Made by a program: the position numbers and the translations under genes | In this document: one piece after another, positions 1-8,431 of the stretch | Layout of the letters: the number at the start of each line of letters is the position of its first letter | How positions within the stretch are numbered: position 1 is the first letter of the stretch | Assembly (NCBI RefSeq): GCF_023074055.1 | Contig: NZ_JADPKR010000082.1 | Location: 186,001-250,000, forward strand | Direction of reading: 5' to 3' | Length of the DNA: 64,000 nucleotides | Origin: Bradyrhizobium sp. 141 | Lineage (GTDB): Bacteria > Pseudomonadota > Alphaproteobacteria > Rhizobiales > Xanthobacteraceae | Notes under the pieces: generated by a model | What the model was told of the DNA's origin: nothing | Database searches by the model: none | What the model saw: only the letters and a program-made list of their open reading frames with translations

Positions 1-1192
1 GGAGGGGTTTGGCGACTACCCCGGCTTCCTGTCGGCATTCGGATACTGGATAGGCAGCTGCATCGGCAACGTCTCCTATTGGGTGCTGATCAAATCGACG
101 CTGGGCGCTTTCTTTCCGGTCTTCGGGGACGGGAACACCGTGATCGCGATCGTCGTCGCTTCGATTGGCATATGGCTGTTCCATTTCATGATCCTGCGCG
201 GTGTGCAGCAGGCGGCCGCGATCAACACGATCGTGACGATCGCGAAGATCGTGCCGATCCTCGTCTTCATCGTCATCCTCATCGTTGGGTTCAAGGCGGA
301 CCTGTTTCGAACGAATTTCTGGGGCGGAGAGGGCATGCCGGACAAGGGTTTGTTCGAGCAGATTCGTGCGACCATGCTGGTCACCGTGTTTGTCTTTCTC
401 GGCATCGAGGGCGCCAGCGTCTATTCGCGCTATGCCAAGGAACGCGCGCATGTCGGCGCTGCGACCATTCTGGGATTTGCGCTCGTGACGAGCCTGATGG
501 TGCTCGTGACCATGCTGCCCTATGCCGTGCTTCCCCGCGCCGAGATCGCCGGCATGCGGCAGCCGTCGATGGCGACGGTGCTTGAGGCGGTCGTCGGACA
601 TTGGGGCGCGATCTTCGTCAGCGTCGGGCTTCTGGTTTCGGTGTTGGGGGCCTATCTCGCCTGGTCGCTGATCTGCGCCGAAGTGCTCTCCGCCGCCGGC
701 CGGACCAGGGACATGCCGGCCCTGTTCGGCACGGAAAATGCGAACAAGGTGCCGGCTGCGGCGCTTTGGCTCACCAATGCGATCGTTCAGCTCTTCGTCA
801 TCAGCACCTATTGGTCGCAGGATGCGTTCGCGTTGATGCTCAATCTGACGAGCGTGATGTCGCTGATTCCGTTCTTCCTCGTCGCAGCCTATGGGCTCCT
901 CCTTGCCAGGCGGGGCGAGACCTATGGGAAGGACAGCCGCGTCAGAACACGCGACATGATCTTTGCAGGCATCGCCGTCGTCTACACGCTATTCCTGATC
1001 TACGCCGCCGGAATGAAGTTCCTGCTGCTGTCCTTGATCCTCTATGCACCCGGTACGGCACTCTACTTCTGGGCGCGCCTGGAACAGAGGGCGAGGGTGT
1101 TCACGGCCGTCGAGTGGGTCATCTTCATCGCCGCCGCCATCGGCGCTGCTGTCGGGATCCACGGCTTGGCCACCGGCTACATCACCATCTAG
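1..1192 (+). CDS. APC-family basic amino acid antiporter (arginine/ornithine type), 5' end cut by window
   Basis: Integral membrane transporter of the amino acid-polyamine-organocation (APC) superfamily, most like the ArcD/basic amino acid antiporter subgroup. The frame is open from the first complete codon at base 2 (GFGDYPGFLSAFGYW...), so the true start lies upstream of the window and GTG 83 is only an internal codon. The visible part has about ten hydrophobic segments. A helix near the YSRYAKER segment matches the family's loop after TM6. The stop is TAG at 1190-1192. It is followed after 26 bp by arginine deiminase. This pairing is typical of arginine deiminase loci, where an antiporter exchanges arginine for ornithine, and it makes that substrate the best guess. 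No arcB or arcC is visible downstream. Confidence 0.85.
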   Translation, partial: EGFGDYPGFLSAFGYWIGSCIGNVSYWVLIKSTLGAFFPVFGDGNTVIAIVVASIGIWLFHFMILRGVQQAAAINTIVTIAKIVPILVFIVILIVGFKADLFRTNFWGGEGMPDKGLFEQIRATMLVTVFVFLGIEGASVYSRYAKERAHVGAATILGFALVTSLMVLVTMLPYAVLPRAEIAGMRQPSMATVLEAVVGHWGAIFVSVGLLVSVLGAYLAWSLICAEVLSAAGRTRDMPALFGTENANKVPAAALWLTNAIVQLFVISTYWSQDAFALMLNLTSVMSLIPFFLVAAYGLLLARRGETYGKDSRVRTRDMIFAGIAVVYTLFLIYAAGMKFLLLSLILYAPGTALYFWARLEQRARVFTAVEWVIFIAAAIGAAVGIHGLATGYITI

Positions 1193-1218
1193 GCAAGAAA
1201 ACTCCCGGGAGAATTCCC

Positions 1219-2481
1219 ATGGCAAAGCAGGCGTCGGACAGCTCGGTTTCCTTCGGGGTCCATTCGGAAGTTGGTCAACTCCGGAAGGTGATGGTCTGCT
1301 CACCCGGTCGCGCCCATCAGCGTCTCACGCCGTCCAATTGCGACACCCTGCTGTTCGACGACGTGCTATGGGTCGAAAATGCCAAGCGCGATCACTTCGA
1401 CTTCGTGCAGAAGATGCGCGATCGCGGTATCGAAGTCGTCGAGATGCACAATCTGCTGGCGGAGACGGTCGCGATCCCCGAGGCCAGGAAGTGGATTCTC
1501 GACAACCAGGTCGTTCCCGATCAGGTCGGCCTCGGCCTCGTCGATGAGCTGCGGGGCTATTTGGAAAGCCTCAAGCCGCGCGATCTGGCCGAAACGCTGA
1601 TTGGGGGCGTTTCGACCCATGACTTCCCGGACACCCACGGCGGCGAGATGCTCAAGCTCGTCCGCGAGGCCGCCGGTATGACCGAGTATCTGCTGCCGCC
1701 GCTTCCCAACACGCTGTATACGCGGGACACGACCTGCTGGATCTACGGCGGGGTCACGCTGAACTCGCTCTACTGGCCGGCGCGGCACGAAGAGCCGATC
1801 CTCGCGACAGCCATCTACATGTTCCATCCGGATTTCGCCGGCAAGGTCAATGTCTGGTGGGGCGATCCGACACGGGACCACGGTCTTGCGACGCTGGAAG
1901 GCGGCGACGTGATGCCGATCGGCAAGGGCAACGTGCTGATCGGGTTGAGCGAGCGCACCTCGCGGCAGGCGATCAGCCAGGTCGCCGCGGCCTTGTTCAA
2001 GAAGAAGGCGGCGGAGCGCGTGATCGTGGCTGCGATGCCGAAGCTCCGTGCCGCGATGCATCTCGATACCGTCTTCACGTTCGCGGACAGGGATTGTGTT
2101 CTGCTGTATCCCGACATCGTCAACAACATCGCGGCCTTTTCCTACCGGCCAGCCGACAATTCGGCCGGCCTCGAGCTGCGCAGGGATGAAAAGCCGTTCG
2201 TGGATGTCGTGGCGCAAGCCCTTGGCCTAAAGAAGTTGCGTGTGATCGAGACCGGGGGCAACGCCTATATGCGCGAACGCACACAGTGGGACAGCGGCGC
2301 CAATCTGGTTTGCGCCTCCCCGGGCGTGGTGTTCGCCTATGACCGCAATACCTATACCAACACCCTGCTGCGCAAGGAAGGGATCGAGGTGATCACCATC
2401 GTCGGGGCAGAGCTCGGGCGGGGCCGGGGAGGTGGTCATTGCATGACCTGTCCGATCACCAGGGATCCGGCGGACTACTAG
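1219..2481 (+). CDS. arcA: Arginine deiminase
   Basis: Cytoplasmic hydrolase converting L-arginine to L-citrulline and ammonia, first step of the arginine deiminase route. The 420-residue length fits the family. Diagnostic features: N-terminal GVHSEVGQLRKVMVCSPG, LPNTLYTRDTTCWI, the E/D-containing LEGGDVMPIG segment, HLDTVFTF with the catalytic His, and the C-terminal GGHCMTCP carrying the nucleophilic Cys408. Start ATG 1219 was chosen because CGGGAGA sits 8-9 bases upstream and the protein then begins right at the family N-terminus; upstream in-frame sequence overlaps the antiporter gene and is not coding. It probably forms an operon with the preceding antiporter (26-bp gap). Ornithine carbamoyltransferase and carbamate kinase are not adjacent, so the energy-yielding part of the pathway is either elsewhere or absent. 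Confidence 0.96.
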   Translation: MAKQASDSSVSFGVHSEVGQLRKVMVCSPGRAHQRLTPSNCDTLLFDDVLWVENAKRDHFDFVQKMRDRGIEVVEMHNLLAETVAIPEARKWILDNQVVPDQVGLGLVDELRGYLESLKPRDLAETLIGGVSTHDFPDTHGGEMLKLVREAAGMTEYLLPPLPNTLYTRDTTCWIYGGVTLNSLYWPARHEEPILATAIYMFHPDFAGKVNVWWGDPTRDHGLATLEGGDVMPIGKGNVLIGLSERTSRQAISQVAAALFKKKAAERVIVAAMPKLRAAMHLDTVFTFADRDCVLLYPDIVNNIAAFSYRPADNSAGLELRRDEKPFVDVVAQALGLKKLRVIETGGNAYMRERTQWDSGANLVCASPGVVFAYDRNTYTNTLLRKEGIEVITIVGAELGRGRGGGHCMTCPITRDPADY

Positions 2482-2636
2482 ACCATGCGGATCGACGAGG
2501 TTCGGTCGTGAGGCCGGCGTGTCAGGGCGAAGCGCCGCTCCGACCCCTCTTGTACCAGCGCGATCACATTGGGTCCCCGCCATGGGGCGATCGCCTCGGC
2601 GTAATCCTGAAAGCTGTTTGCTGCGCTTGAGTATCT

Positions 2637-2660
2637 GTTGCACCATATTTGAATTGCAAC
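2637..2660. promoter_or_regulatory. Inverted repeat GTTGCA-N12-TGCAAC
   Basis: Perfect 6-bp arms separated by 12 bp between arcA and the histidine kinase gene. Geometry fits a dimeric regulator site, but there is no second copy and no recognised consensus, so this is only a candidate. Confidence 0.25.
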
Positions 2661-2852
2661 GGGATAATCTGGCAAAAACTTCACATCCGATCCCTCCCGA
2701 TGTCGCCTCACCGATGCAAGATTTTATTCTGTCAGCAACACTACCTGGTGGTGTGACCTACCTGACGGTGTATACTCCGCAGACCCCAACGGCGCGTCTC
2801 CTGATCCGTTGATGGATACCTCGCCGGCGGGGCAGGGAGGAGGCTCTCGACG

Positions 2853-2897
2853 TTCAGCTTCAATGTATTGAGCTTCAATATGTTGAGCTTCGATGTC
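2853..2897 (+). repeat. Three 15-bp tandem near-repeats upstream of the histidine kinase
   Basis: Units TTCAGCTTCAATGTA, TTGAGCTTCAATATG and TTGAGCTTCGATGTC follow one another without gaps and share the core AGCTTC(A/G)AT. The array ends 22 bp before the GTG start of the kinase gene. Even spacing and position suggest binding sites for a regulator, though replication slippage would give the same picture. Confidence 0.5.
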
Positions 2898-2919
2898 GGG
2901 CGTCACCGGTCAATAGTGA

Positions 2920-4113
2920 GTGCGTACCGTGAAGTTACATAGCTCGCCCGCCTGTGAGCCGAGTGGAACCAGTGTCAGAGGGTGGTTGCGACTTGGCTCG
3001 GAAGAAACCAGCGAACGCCTGTACTGGGCCTTCTCACCCGATCTTCTTTTTGCAGCACGCCCTTCGTTTGGAGGGCACTTCTTGTATGAGGGGATCAATC
3101 CGGCGTTCGAGCTTCGTCTCGGCGTCTCGTCGGAAGACATCCGGGAGATGGACGTTTCCAACTGTCTCGGCAGGGACGACGCCAGAGCCGTCAGCGAAGC
3201 TCTCCGCGCGTGTCTCGCAGAAGGAACGGAGGTCAGGATTCGCCATCGCCTTGCGTTTGGCGGCCAGCGCCAGAACATGGAAACGACCATCGTTCCGATC
3301 ATGGACGCCGCGACCGGAGGGGCGGTCCGGTTGATCGGCAGCCATCGCGTCGCGCGCAATGGACTTTTCGAAAACGGCGTTGAACGATCGGACGCCGCGC
3401 AGGCGAGCGTCAATCTGCTGTCCATTCAGGAGGATATCCAGCAACGGATTGCGTCCGATCTGCATGACTCGACGTGTCAGCATCTGATCGCCGCGAGCCT
3501 CGGTCTGATGCGGATCCGGCGGACCATTGGCGATCCCGTCGGGGCCGAGCGCCTCTGCGATGAGATCGACGCGTCGATCGACGAAGCGCTCAGGGAAATC
3601 CGCGCTTTTGCCTACCTGCTGCACCCGCAGAATCTGACAGCGGAAGGGCTCAAGGCCACGATCGAGCATTATGCCGATGGATTCGCGGCGCGCACGTCGT
3701 TGCGGGTCACAACCAGGATCCTGGCCGGCGTCGATCGATTGCCCTACGAGAAGCAGCGCTCGCTGCTTCGGGTTGTTCAGGAAGCTCTCACCAACGTATT
3801 CCGCCATGCAAAGGCAACGGAGGTGAGCATCGTCATTGACGGGACCGGCCGCCATTTTCGGCTGACCGTCAGCGACAACGGGCGCGGGCTTCAGGCCGGC
3901 CGCGCGAACCGGGCGATATCGACCGGCGTTGGAATTCCAGCCATGAGAGCAAGACTTGAGCAGATCGGAGGTTCGCTGGAGATCCGCTCCGATCCGGCAA
4001 CGCATCGCTCCGGCACCGTTCTGTGCGCAGTCTTTCCGCATGCCTTGGTCACGAACAGGCGAAACCGGCGAAAGGACGCCACTGTCATGGGAGTCCCCGC
4101 AGGCACCCACTGA
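2920..4113 (+). CDS. Soluble NarL-type sensor histidine kinase (PAS-like + HisKA_3 + HATPase)
   Basis: 397-residue two-component kinase. No membrane segment is visible, so it should sense a cytoplasmic signal. Residues about 35-145 look like a PAS fold (FEGGHFLYEGINPAFE... IVPIMDAATGGAVRLIGSHR). The HisKA_3 dimerisation helix holds the phosphoacceptor in QQRIASDLHDSTCQHL (His182). The ATPase domain follows, with N-box VVQEALTNVFRHAKA, DNGRGL and the TGVGIPAMRARLEQIGG lid. GTG 2920 is taken as start; GTG 2929 is an alternative and neither has a strong ribosome binding site. Two NarL-type response regulators follow directly and are the obvious partners. The position after arcA hints at a link with low-oxygen metabolism, which is inference. 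Confidence 0.88.
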   Translation: MRTVKLHSSPACEPSGTSVRGWLRLGSEETSERLYWAFSPDLLFAARPSFGGHFLYEGINPAFELRLGVSSEDIREMDVSNCLGRDDARAVSEALRACLAEGTEVRIRHRLAFGGQRQNMETTIVPIMDAATGGAVRLIGSHRVARNGLFENGVERSDAAQASVNLLSIQEDIQQRIASDLHDSTCQHLIAASLGLMRIRRTIGDPVGAERLCDEIDASIDEALREIRAFAYLLHPQNLTAEGLKATIEHYADGFAARTSLRVTTRILAGVDRLPYEKQRSLLRVVQEALTNVFRHAKATEVSIVIDGTGRHFRLTVSDNGRGLQAGRANRAISTGVGIPAMRARLEQIGGSLEIRSDPATHRSGTVLCAVFPHALVTNRRNRRKDATVMGVPAGTH

Positions 4114-4198
4114 GGGAAGAAAAACACTGATCACCGCGGCAGGTGGAAACGAGTTCGTTCGGCCCCAGCCGCCGAGTACGGACACTGGAGTGCTCGCC

Positions 4199-4828
4199 AT
4201 GAAGCGTTTTCTCATCGCTGATGACCACGAGGCGGTACGGTCGGGCTTGCGGGCGGTGCTCGAACAACGAGCGGATTGGGAAGTGGTCGCCGAGGCGAAC
4301 GACGGCGGCAAGGCGCTGACAGCGGCGATCGAAAGCCGACCTCACGTGGCCATCGTCGATTTTTCCATGCCGCGAATGACCGGACTGGAGGTCGCGCGGC
4401 GGATCAGGGAATATCCGCTGCAGACCGAGGTCCTGATTTTCACGGTGCACAACTCCGGTCTACTCGCTCAGCAGGCATTTGAGGCCGGTGCGAGCGCTTT
4501 CCTGGTGAAATCGGACGCAAACAGGTTGTTGATGGCGGCCGTCGACTCTCTTCTGGCGCACAAGCGGTTCTGTACCGAAAAGTGCCGGAACGAACTGAAC
4601 GGCGGATCTGGCAGCAATGCAGACAGGCACCCGGGGCTCACTCCGCGCGAGCAACTCGTCGTCAAACTGGTTGCAGAAGGCTACAGCAATAAGGGCATCA
4701 GTGCGATCCTCAACCTCAGTGTCAAGACCACTGAGGCTCATCGGGCCGCCGCGATGCGCAAGCTGGACGTGAGTTCGACTGCGGGCCTGGTCCGATACGC
4801 CGTCCGCGCGCAGCTGGTCGAGGCATGA
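4199..4828 (+). CDS. NarL/FixJ-type response regulator (first of two)
   Basis: 209-residue regulator: receiver domain (residues 1-120) plus LuxR-type helix-turn-helix (about 145-205). The acidic pocket is ADDH at residues 7-10, the phosphoacceptor is Asp54 in VDFSMPRMTG, and the conserved Lys sits in FLVKSD. The output domain reads LTPREQLVVKLVAEGYSNKGISAILNLSVKTTEAHRAAAMRKL. Start ATG 4199 follows GGAG and opens directly into MKRFLIADDH. The gene is 85 bp after the kinase. It is a close paralogue of the next gene, most likely from a tandem duplication. A conserved Val before the usual KTVE is present, but the sequence has KTTE. Confidence 0.93.
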   Translation: MKRFLIADDHEAVRSGLRAVLEQRADWEVVAEANDGGKALTAAIESRPHVAIVDFSMPRMTGLEVARRIREYPLQTEVLIFTVHNSGLLAQQAFEAGASAFLVKSDANRLLMAAVDSLLAHKRFCTEKCRNELNGGSGSNADRHPGLTPREQLVVKLVAEGYSNKGISAILNLSVKTTEAHRAAAMRKLDVSSTAGLVRYAVRAQLVEA

Positions 4829-4990
4829 CAATGCCTTGCCGGGGTTTGATGGTCGCGGCCGCGTTGGTACATTCGCCCGGCCATCTCGGGGTTTTGCAGG
4901 ATAATGCTCTGGCCCGCGATCGGTATGATCGCTCGACTGTTCTGCTGCCGATTATCTCCGCCGATTGCGGTCGGATAGGAGAACGATGCC

Positions 4991-5626
4991 GTGAAGCGCA
5001 TCTTGATTGCGGATGATCATGAAGTCGTGCGTTCAGGGCTGCGCGCGATCATCGACACGCGCTCCGACTGGATCGTTGTCGGCGAAGCAATGAATGGCGA
5101 GCAGGCCGTCGCATTGGCTTTGGAGACGAAACCGGACGTCGTGATCGTCGACTATTCGATGCCCCTCATGAATGGGTTGGAGGTCAGCCGCCGATTGAAG
5201 TCACTTCGCCTACGCAGTGAAGTTCTGATTCTGACGATGCACGAAAACGAAGAGCTGCTGACCGAGGCCATTCTGGCGGGTGTCCGTGGCTTCTTGTTCA
5301 AGTCGGATGCAAGGAAGCACCTGCTGTCCGCCGTCGAAGCGCTGCTGGATCGCAGACCTTATTTCACCAGCGTGTTGCTGGAGAAATTGCTCCACGACTA
5401 CCAGCTCAACAAGCTGAACAAGTCGGATATGCTGCTCACCTCGCGCGAGCAGAGCGTGGTCCAATTGATAGCGGAAGGACATACCAACAGGTCCATAAGC
5501 GTCATTTTGCAGTTGAGCGTGAAGACCGTCGAGACCCATCGCGCTTCGGCGATGCGCAAGCTGGGGATGTCGTCGACCGCTGAACTGGTCCGTTACGCCA
5601 TCCGCAAGAAATTGGTGGCGCCCTGA
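4991..5626 (+). CDS. NarL/FixJ-type response regulator (second of two)
   Basis: 211-residue paralogue of the preceding regulator with the same architecture: ADDH pocket, Asp54 in VDYSMPLMNG, FLFKSD lysine, and LuxR HTH (LTSREQSVVQLIAEGHTNRSISVILQLSVKTVETHRASAMRKL). GTG 4991 is the start, backed by GGAGAAC eight bases upstream and by the identical N-terminus to its neighbour. A 162-bp spacer without a gene separates the two regulators, so the second may have its own promoter. Divergence is concentrated in the linker and the receiver's dimer face, which suggests different output genes or partners under one kinase (inference). Confidence 0.93.
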   Translation: MKRILIADDHEVVRSGLRAIIDTRSDWIVVGEAMNGEQAVALALETKPDVVIVDYSMPLMNGLEVSRRLKSLRLRSEVLILTMHENEELLTEAILAGVRGFLFKSDARKHLLSAVEALLDRRPYFTSVLLEKLLHDYQLNKLNKSDMLLTSREQSVVQLIAEGHTNRSISVILQLSVKTVETHRASAMRKLGMSSTAELVRYAIRKKLVAP

Positions 5627-5716
5627 GAGACCGCCGGCCGAACAACGGTGCGATTGGAGGCCCGCTTCGCTTATATCACAGCCGGTGGTGTCGGCACCCG
5701 CAGCAAGGAGGTTCGC

Positions 5717-5980
5717 ATGAATAGGAGTGCACCTGTTGTTCTCGCAGTCGTTCTGTCGGCAGTTGCCGTAAGCGTCGCGCGTGCCGACCGGCCGGGGGCT
5801 GATTGGATGCCCATCCAGCAAGTTGTCGAGAAGGTTCTCAAGTCGGGCTTTACGCTGGTCAGCAAGATCGAAGCCGATGACGGCCGTTGGGAGGGCGAAG
5901 GCATCAAGGATGGTCAGAAGATGAAGTTTCACGCCGACCCCAAGACGGGCGAGCTCATATCCGCGAGGCCTGATCGCTAG
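5717..5980 (+). CDS. Small exported PepSY-like protein
   Basis: 87-residue protein with a Sec signal peptide (MNRSAPVVLAVVLSAVAVSVARA, cleavage after ARA) and a single PepSY-type domain (WMPIQQVVEKVLKSGFTLVSKIEADDGRWEGEGIKDGQ... DPKTGEL). Such one-domain periplasmic proteins are common near two-component systems, and their biochemical role is not established. Start ATG 5717 follows AAGGAGG at ideal spacing. It may be a target or modulator of the upstream kinase/regulator set, but that rests on position only. Confidence 0.82.
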   Translation: MNRSAPVVLAVVLSAVAVSVARADRPGADWMPIQQVVEKVLKSGFTLVSKIEADDGRWEGEGIKDGQKMKFHADPKTGELISARPDR

Positions 5981-6068
5981 TGGAGGCCGCCTCATTGTCC
6001 AAAGGCCGCATTGCCGGCGCATAAGCGAAGTCGGGCGCTGGATGCTGGGCCACATTGCGCCATGCGAC

Positions 6069-6536
6069 CTACTCAGGGCGGGGGAGAGGGACGTCAACGA
6101 CCCGGTTCATCAAATCGCGTAGATCGGCGGCTTCCCGTTCGCCCATGGCTCCTTCAAAGGCTGTTTGCGCGCGCCGCCATGCAGCCAAGGCTCGGGCATG
6201 CGTCTTATGTCCCTGTTTTGTGACGGTGACGATGCGCTCCCGCCGGTCATTCTCGCCGACTGAAATCTCAACGAAACCGTCACGCACGAGCGGCCTCAGG
6301 TTATGTCCCGTGGTCGCACGATCCATCGACATCAGCTTGGCGAGCCGGGCCATGGTCATCGGTGCTGAGGTCACGAGATAACTCAACAGACTATATTGCG
6401 TCGATTTGAGCCCGCTCGGCGCCAGCGCGAGATCATAGTACCGGGAGAGACGCCTGGCTGCGCGGCGGACTTGGTTGCAGTTACAGCGCGCTGGGTCATC
6501 GACCAGATCGGATGATTTTGCTGCTGCTCTCGGCAT
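6069..6536 (-). CDS. MarR-family transcriptional regulator
   Basis: 155-residue winged-helix repressor. The MarR fold is visible from LSRYYDLALAPSGLKSTQYSLLSYLVTSAPMTMARLAKLMSMDRATTGHNLRPLV to the wing FVEISVGENDRRERIVTVTKQG. The N-terminal CNCNQVRRAARRL stretch carries two cysteines and is often seen in rhizobial members. ATG 6536 is preferred over 6557 because GAGAGGGG precedes it. It diverges from the NmrA-like gene across 205 bp, so that gene is its likely target. Confidence 0.88.
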   Translation of the reverse strand: MPRAAAKSSDLVDDPARCNCNQVRRAARRLSRYYDLALAPSGLKSTQYSLLSYLVTSAPMTMARLAKLMSMDRATTGHNLRPLVRDGFVEISVGENDRRERIVTVTKQGHKTHARALAAWRRAQTAFEGAMGEREAADLRDLMNRVVDVPLPRPE

Positions 6537-6741
6537 CAATACCCCTCTCAAACCCAAGATATCACACGGCTTCCGTCTGCTGTCGATAGTTCCAAAACCG
6601 CGCGCGCGAGGAAGCGTTGCGCGCTAGGGCTTCCTGCTATATATCCGAGATAGTTTGATATGCCCCTATTGTCGGACGAGGCGACGATCCGGGCTTTCAA
6701 CGCAGCCGCTCAGGTCGCCGGCACAGGCGGAGGAGGAAGAC
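6537..6741. promoter_or_regulatory. Divergent marR / NmrA-like promoter region with ATATC-N11-GATAT
   Basis: The 205-bp divergent spacer contains the inverted repeat ATATC at 6641-6645 and GATAT at 6657-6661. This AT-rich dyad stands out in high-GC DNA and resembles MarR sites in size. A second GATATC occurs near 6560, close to the marR start. No experimental consensus is available to me. Confidence 0.35.
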
Positions 6742-7659
6742 ATGGAATCTCGCATCTTGATCACGGGTGCCGCGGGAACCGTCGGTCATGCCGTATGCGA
6801 GCTGCTGATTCGACGGGGATCCAAGGTGAGGGCCCTCGTTCGCAACGAGGACGTTCGATCAGCCAAACTCGCCGAACTCGGAGCCGAGGTCGTCGTCGGC
6901 GATCTTCTCGACCTGCACGCGATGCATCGCGCGATCGAAGGTTGCGGGCGGGTCTACTTCGGCATGACGGTGTCGGCGTCCTATCTCGAAGCGACAGTCA
7001 ATGCCGCCGCCGTGGCGAAGCACCACAATGTGAGTGCGTTCGTCAACATCTCGCAGATGACCGTGTCGCAAATGGGCATCAACGCGACCACCGACAGTCC
7101 ACAGCAGAAGCTGCACTGGCTGGCGGAGCAGGCGCTGAACTGGTCCGGGGTGCCAGTTGTGCACGTCCGCCCGACGTCCTTCCTCGATACGTTCTTCCTC
7201 CTGCTGTCGGCGAATTCAATCCGTGAGCATCGCCAGATTCGACTACCCTTCGGCGACGGAAAGACCTCGCCGATCGCGAGTGAAGACGTCGCGCGGGTGA
7301 TCGCCGCGATCCTCGAAGACCCCGGCCGACACATCGGCAACATCTACGAACTCACCGGACCGCGGTCGCAGGACATGAACGGGGTTGCTGAAGAGTTTTC
7401 CAGGGCCCTCGGTCATCCGATCAACTACGTGAACGTGCCTTGGGAACCCTGGCGTAAGCAGCTCGAGGCTAGCGGGAGGTTATCACCACATGCACTCGCC
7501 CATCTCGCCACGATGGCCCTTCTCAAGCAGCAGAACCGCTATGACCGCTTGACGTCGGATGTGGAGAAAGTCACCGGCACGCCGCCGCTCGGCGTTTACG
7601 ACTTCGTCCTGCGACACGCCGCTATGTACAGGGCTGGGAGCCAGGAATCCCAGCCATGA
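6742..7659 (+). CDS. NmrA-like NAD(P)-binding protein (atypical SDR)
   Basis: 305-residue Rossmann protein of the NmrA/atypical SDR group. The nucleotide site is ILITGAAGTVGHAV at the N-terminus, followed by RALVRNEDVR and VVGDLLD. There is no YxxxK pair, in keeping with NmrA-type redox-sensing or quinone-reductase-like members. ATG 6742 is preceded by GGAGGAAG. The last four bases overlap the next gene (ATGA), so the two are co-translated. It is paralogous to the protein at 21476-22468. Likely controlled by the divergent MarR. Confidence 0.85.
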   Translation: MESRILITGAAGTVGHAVCELLIRRGSKVRALVRNEDVRSAKLAELGAEVVVGDLLDLHAMHRAIEGCGRVYFGMTVSASYLEATVNAAAVAKHHNVSAFVNISQMTVSQMGINATTDSPQQKLHWLAEQALNWSGVPVVHVRPTSFLDTFFLLLSANSIREHRQIRLPFGDGKTSPIASEDVARVIAAILEDPGRHIGNIYELTGPRSQDMNGVAEEFSRALGHPINYVNVPWEPWRKQLEASGRLSPHALAHLATMALLKQQNRYDRLTSDVEKVTGTPPLGVYDFVLRHAAMYRAGSQESQP

Positions 7660-7997
7660 AGCGGATCGGTTGGTCCCTGGCCCTGATCATGCTGGCGACG
7701 TCCGCGCCGGCGCGCGACGATGGGCGCTATGCCAATTCACCGCTGAAGGAATGGTTCGAGAGCCTGTCCAGCGACTTCGGGCCATGCTGTTCGGACGCTG
7801 ATGGCTACATGGTCGCCGACATCGATTGGGAATCCGACCATGGGCACTACCGGGTGCGCATCGATGGCGAGTGGGTGATGGTGCCTGATGGCGCCGTGGT
7901 CACACAGCCGAACAAGACCGGACGGACCATGGTGTGGAAATACTACATCGACGGCCATCCCCGGGTCCGCTGCTTCATGCGGGGCACCATGATCTGA
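7656..7997 (+). CDS. Small exported protein of unknown function
   Basis: 113 residues with a short signal peptide (MKRIGWSLALIMLATSAPA) and a mature part holding a CC pair in FGPCCSDADG and one further Cys near the C-terminus (VRCFMRG). The fold seems to be beta-rich with many Trp/Asp. I do not recognise a family with a known role. The ATG overlaps the stop of the NmrA-like gene, so it is probably its translationally coupled partner. Odd cysteine count leaves room for one disulphide plus a free thiol or metal ligand. Confidence 0.75.
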   Translation: MKRIGWSLALIMLATSAPARDDGRYANSPLKEWFESLSSDFGPCCSDADGYMVADIDWESDHGHYRVRIDGEWVMVPDGAVVTQPNKTGRTMVWKYYIDGHPRVRCFMRGTMI

Positions 7998-8431
7998 AAT
8001 GCGGCTTCAGCGGGTGCGTAACTGTTCGCGCTCCGATGCCTGCGCCCGCCGGACCGTAACGGTATCGCATAAGTTCAATAATAGAATTGATATATTTGAG
8101 TGCTCCGCGCCTTGCTTTTTCTCTCGCGGCTTCCCGGCTGATGTTGCTTTGTCCAGCGAAGCCAAAAGTGGCACTTCTTACCGAACGCAGCCGCGCGGCT
8201 CCGCGTCAACCGATCGCATCTATGCGCTTGACTAGTTCTGAAAAAGAACTGTAGGTTTCACCAGCGAGATGGCCGAGCTCAACGGCCGCAGGGCTCACCG
8301 CGCGCACTGGCCAATACGTCTTGGACAGCGAGGCGCGCAGTTCGCGCGGCACAAATGCCGGGCGAGCAGCCGGGTGACGCAACGAAACACAATGACGTGC
8401 CCGGATGGGTGCGCATCAGGGAGAACGAGCC
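7998..8431. other. 434-bp intergenic region carrying an operator-promoter
   Basis: No supported gene. Two thirds of the way through lies the promoter/operator at 8228-8257 (separate entry). The transcript leader from it to the binding-protein start would be about 170 nt. Nothing else with recognisable structure was found. Confidence 0.5.
8228..8257 (+). promoter_or_regulatory. Promoter with GTTCT-N5-AGAAC operator in the -35/-10 spacer
   Basis: TTGACT at 8228-8233 is followed at once by the 17-bp dyad AGTTCTGAAAAAGAACT (8234-8250) and then TAGGTT (8252-8257) as a possible -10. The same dyad occurs at 12264-12280, 15851-15866 and, with one arm mismatch, 15732-15748. A repressor bound here would block RNA polymerase. 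It should drive the binding protein and CoA ligase genes. Confidence 0.75.

Larger units (their letters stand above)
2482..2919. other. 438-bp intergenic region, no convincing gene
   Basis: No open frame here has a ribosome binding site or family resemblance. The stretch holds an inverted repeat GTTGCA-N12-TGCAAC at 2637-2660 and three 15-bp tandem near-repeats just before the kinase gene (listed separately). Short minus-strand frames exist, but one simply reads through the tandem repeats (IEAQHIEAQYIEAE) and none is supported. Confidence 0.5.

Noticed and set aside
2478..2711. 77-residue minus-strand frame after arcA
   Set aside because: Not recognisable, overlaps the arcA stop, and lacks a convincing ribosome binding site. 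Could be revisited if conserved in relatives.
2724..2906. Minus-strand small frame with IEAQHIEAQYIEAE
   Set aside because: It only translates the three 15-bp repeats; GTG start without ribosome binding site and no extension into a known fold.
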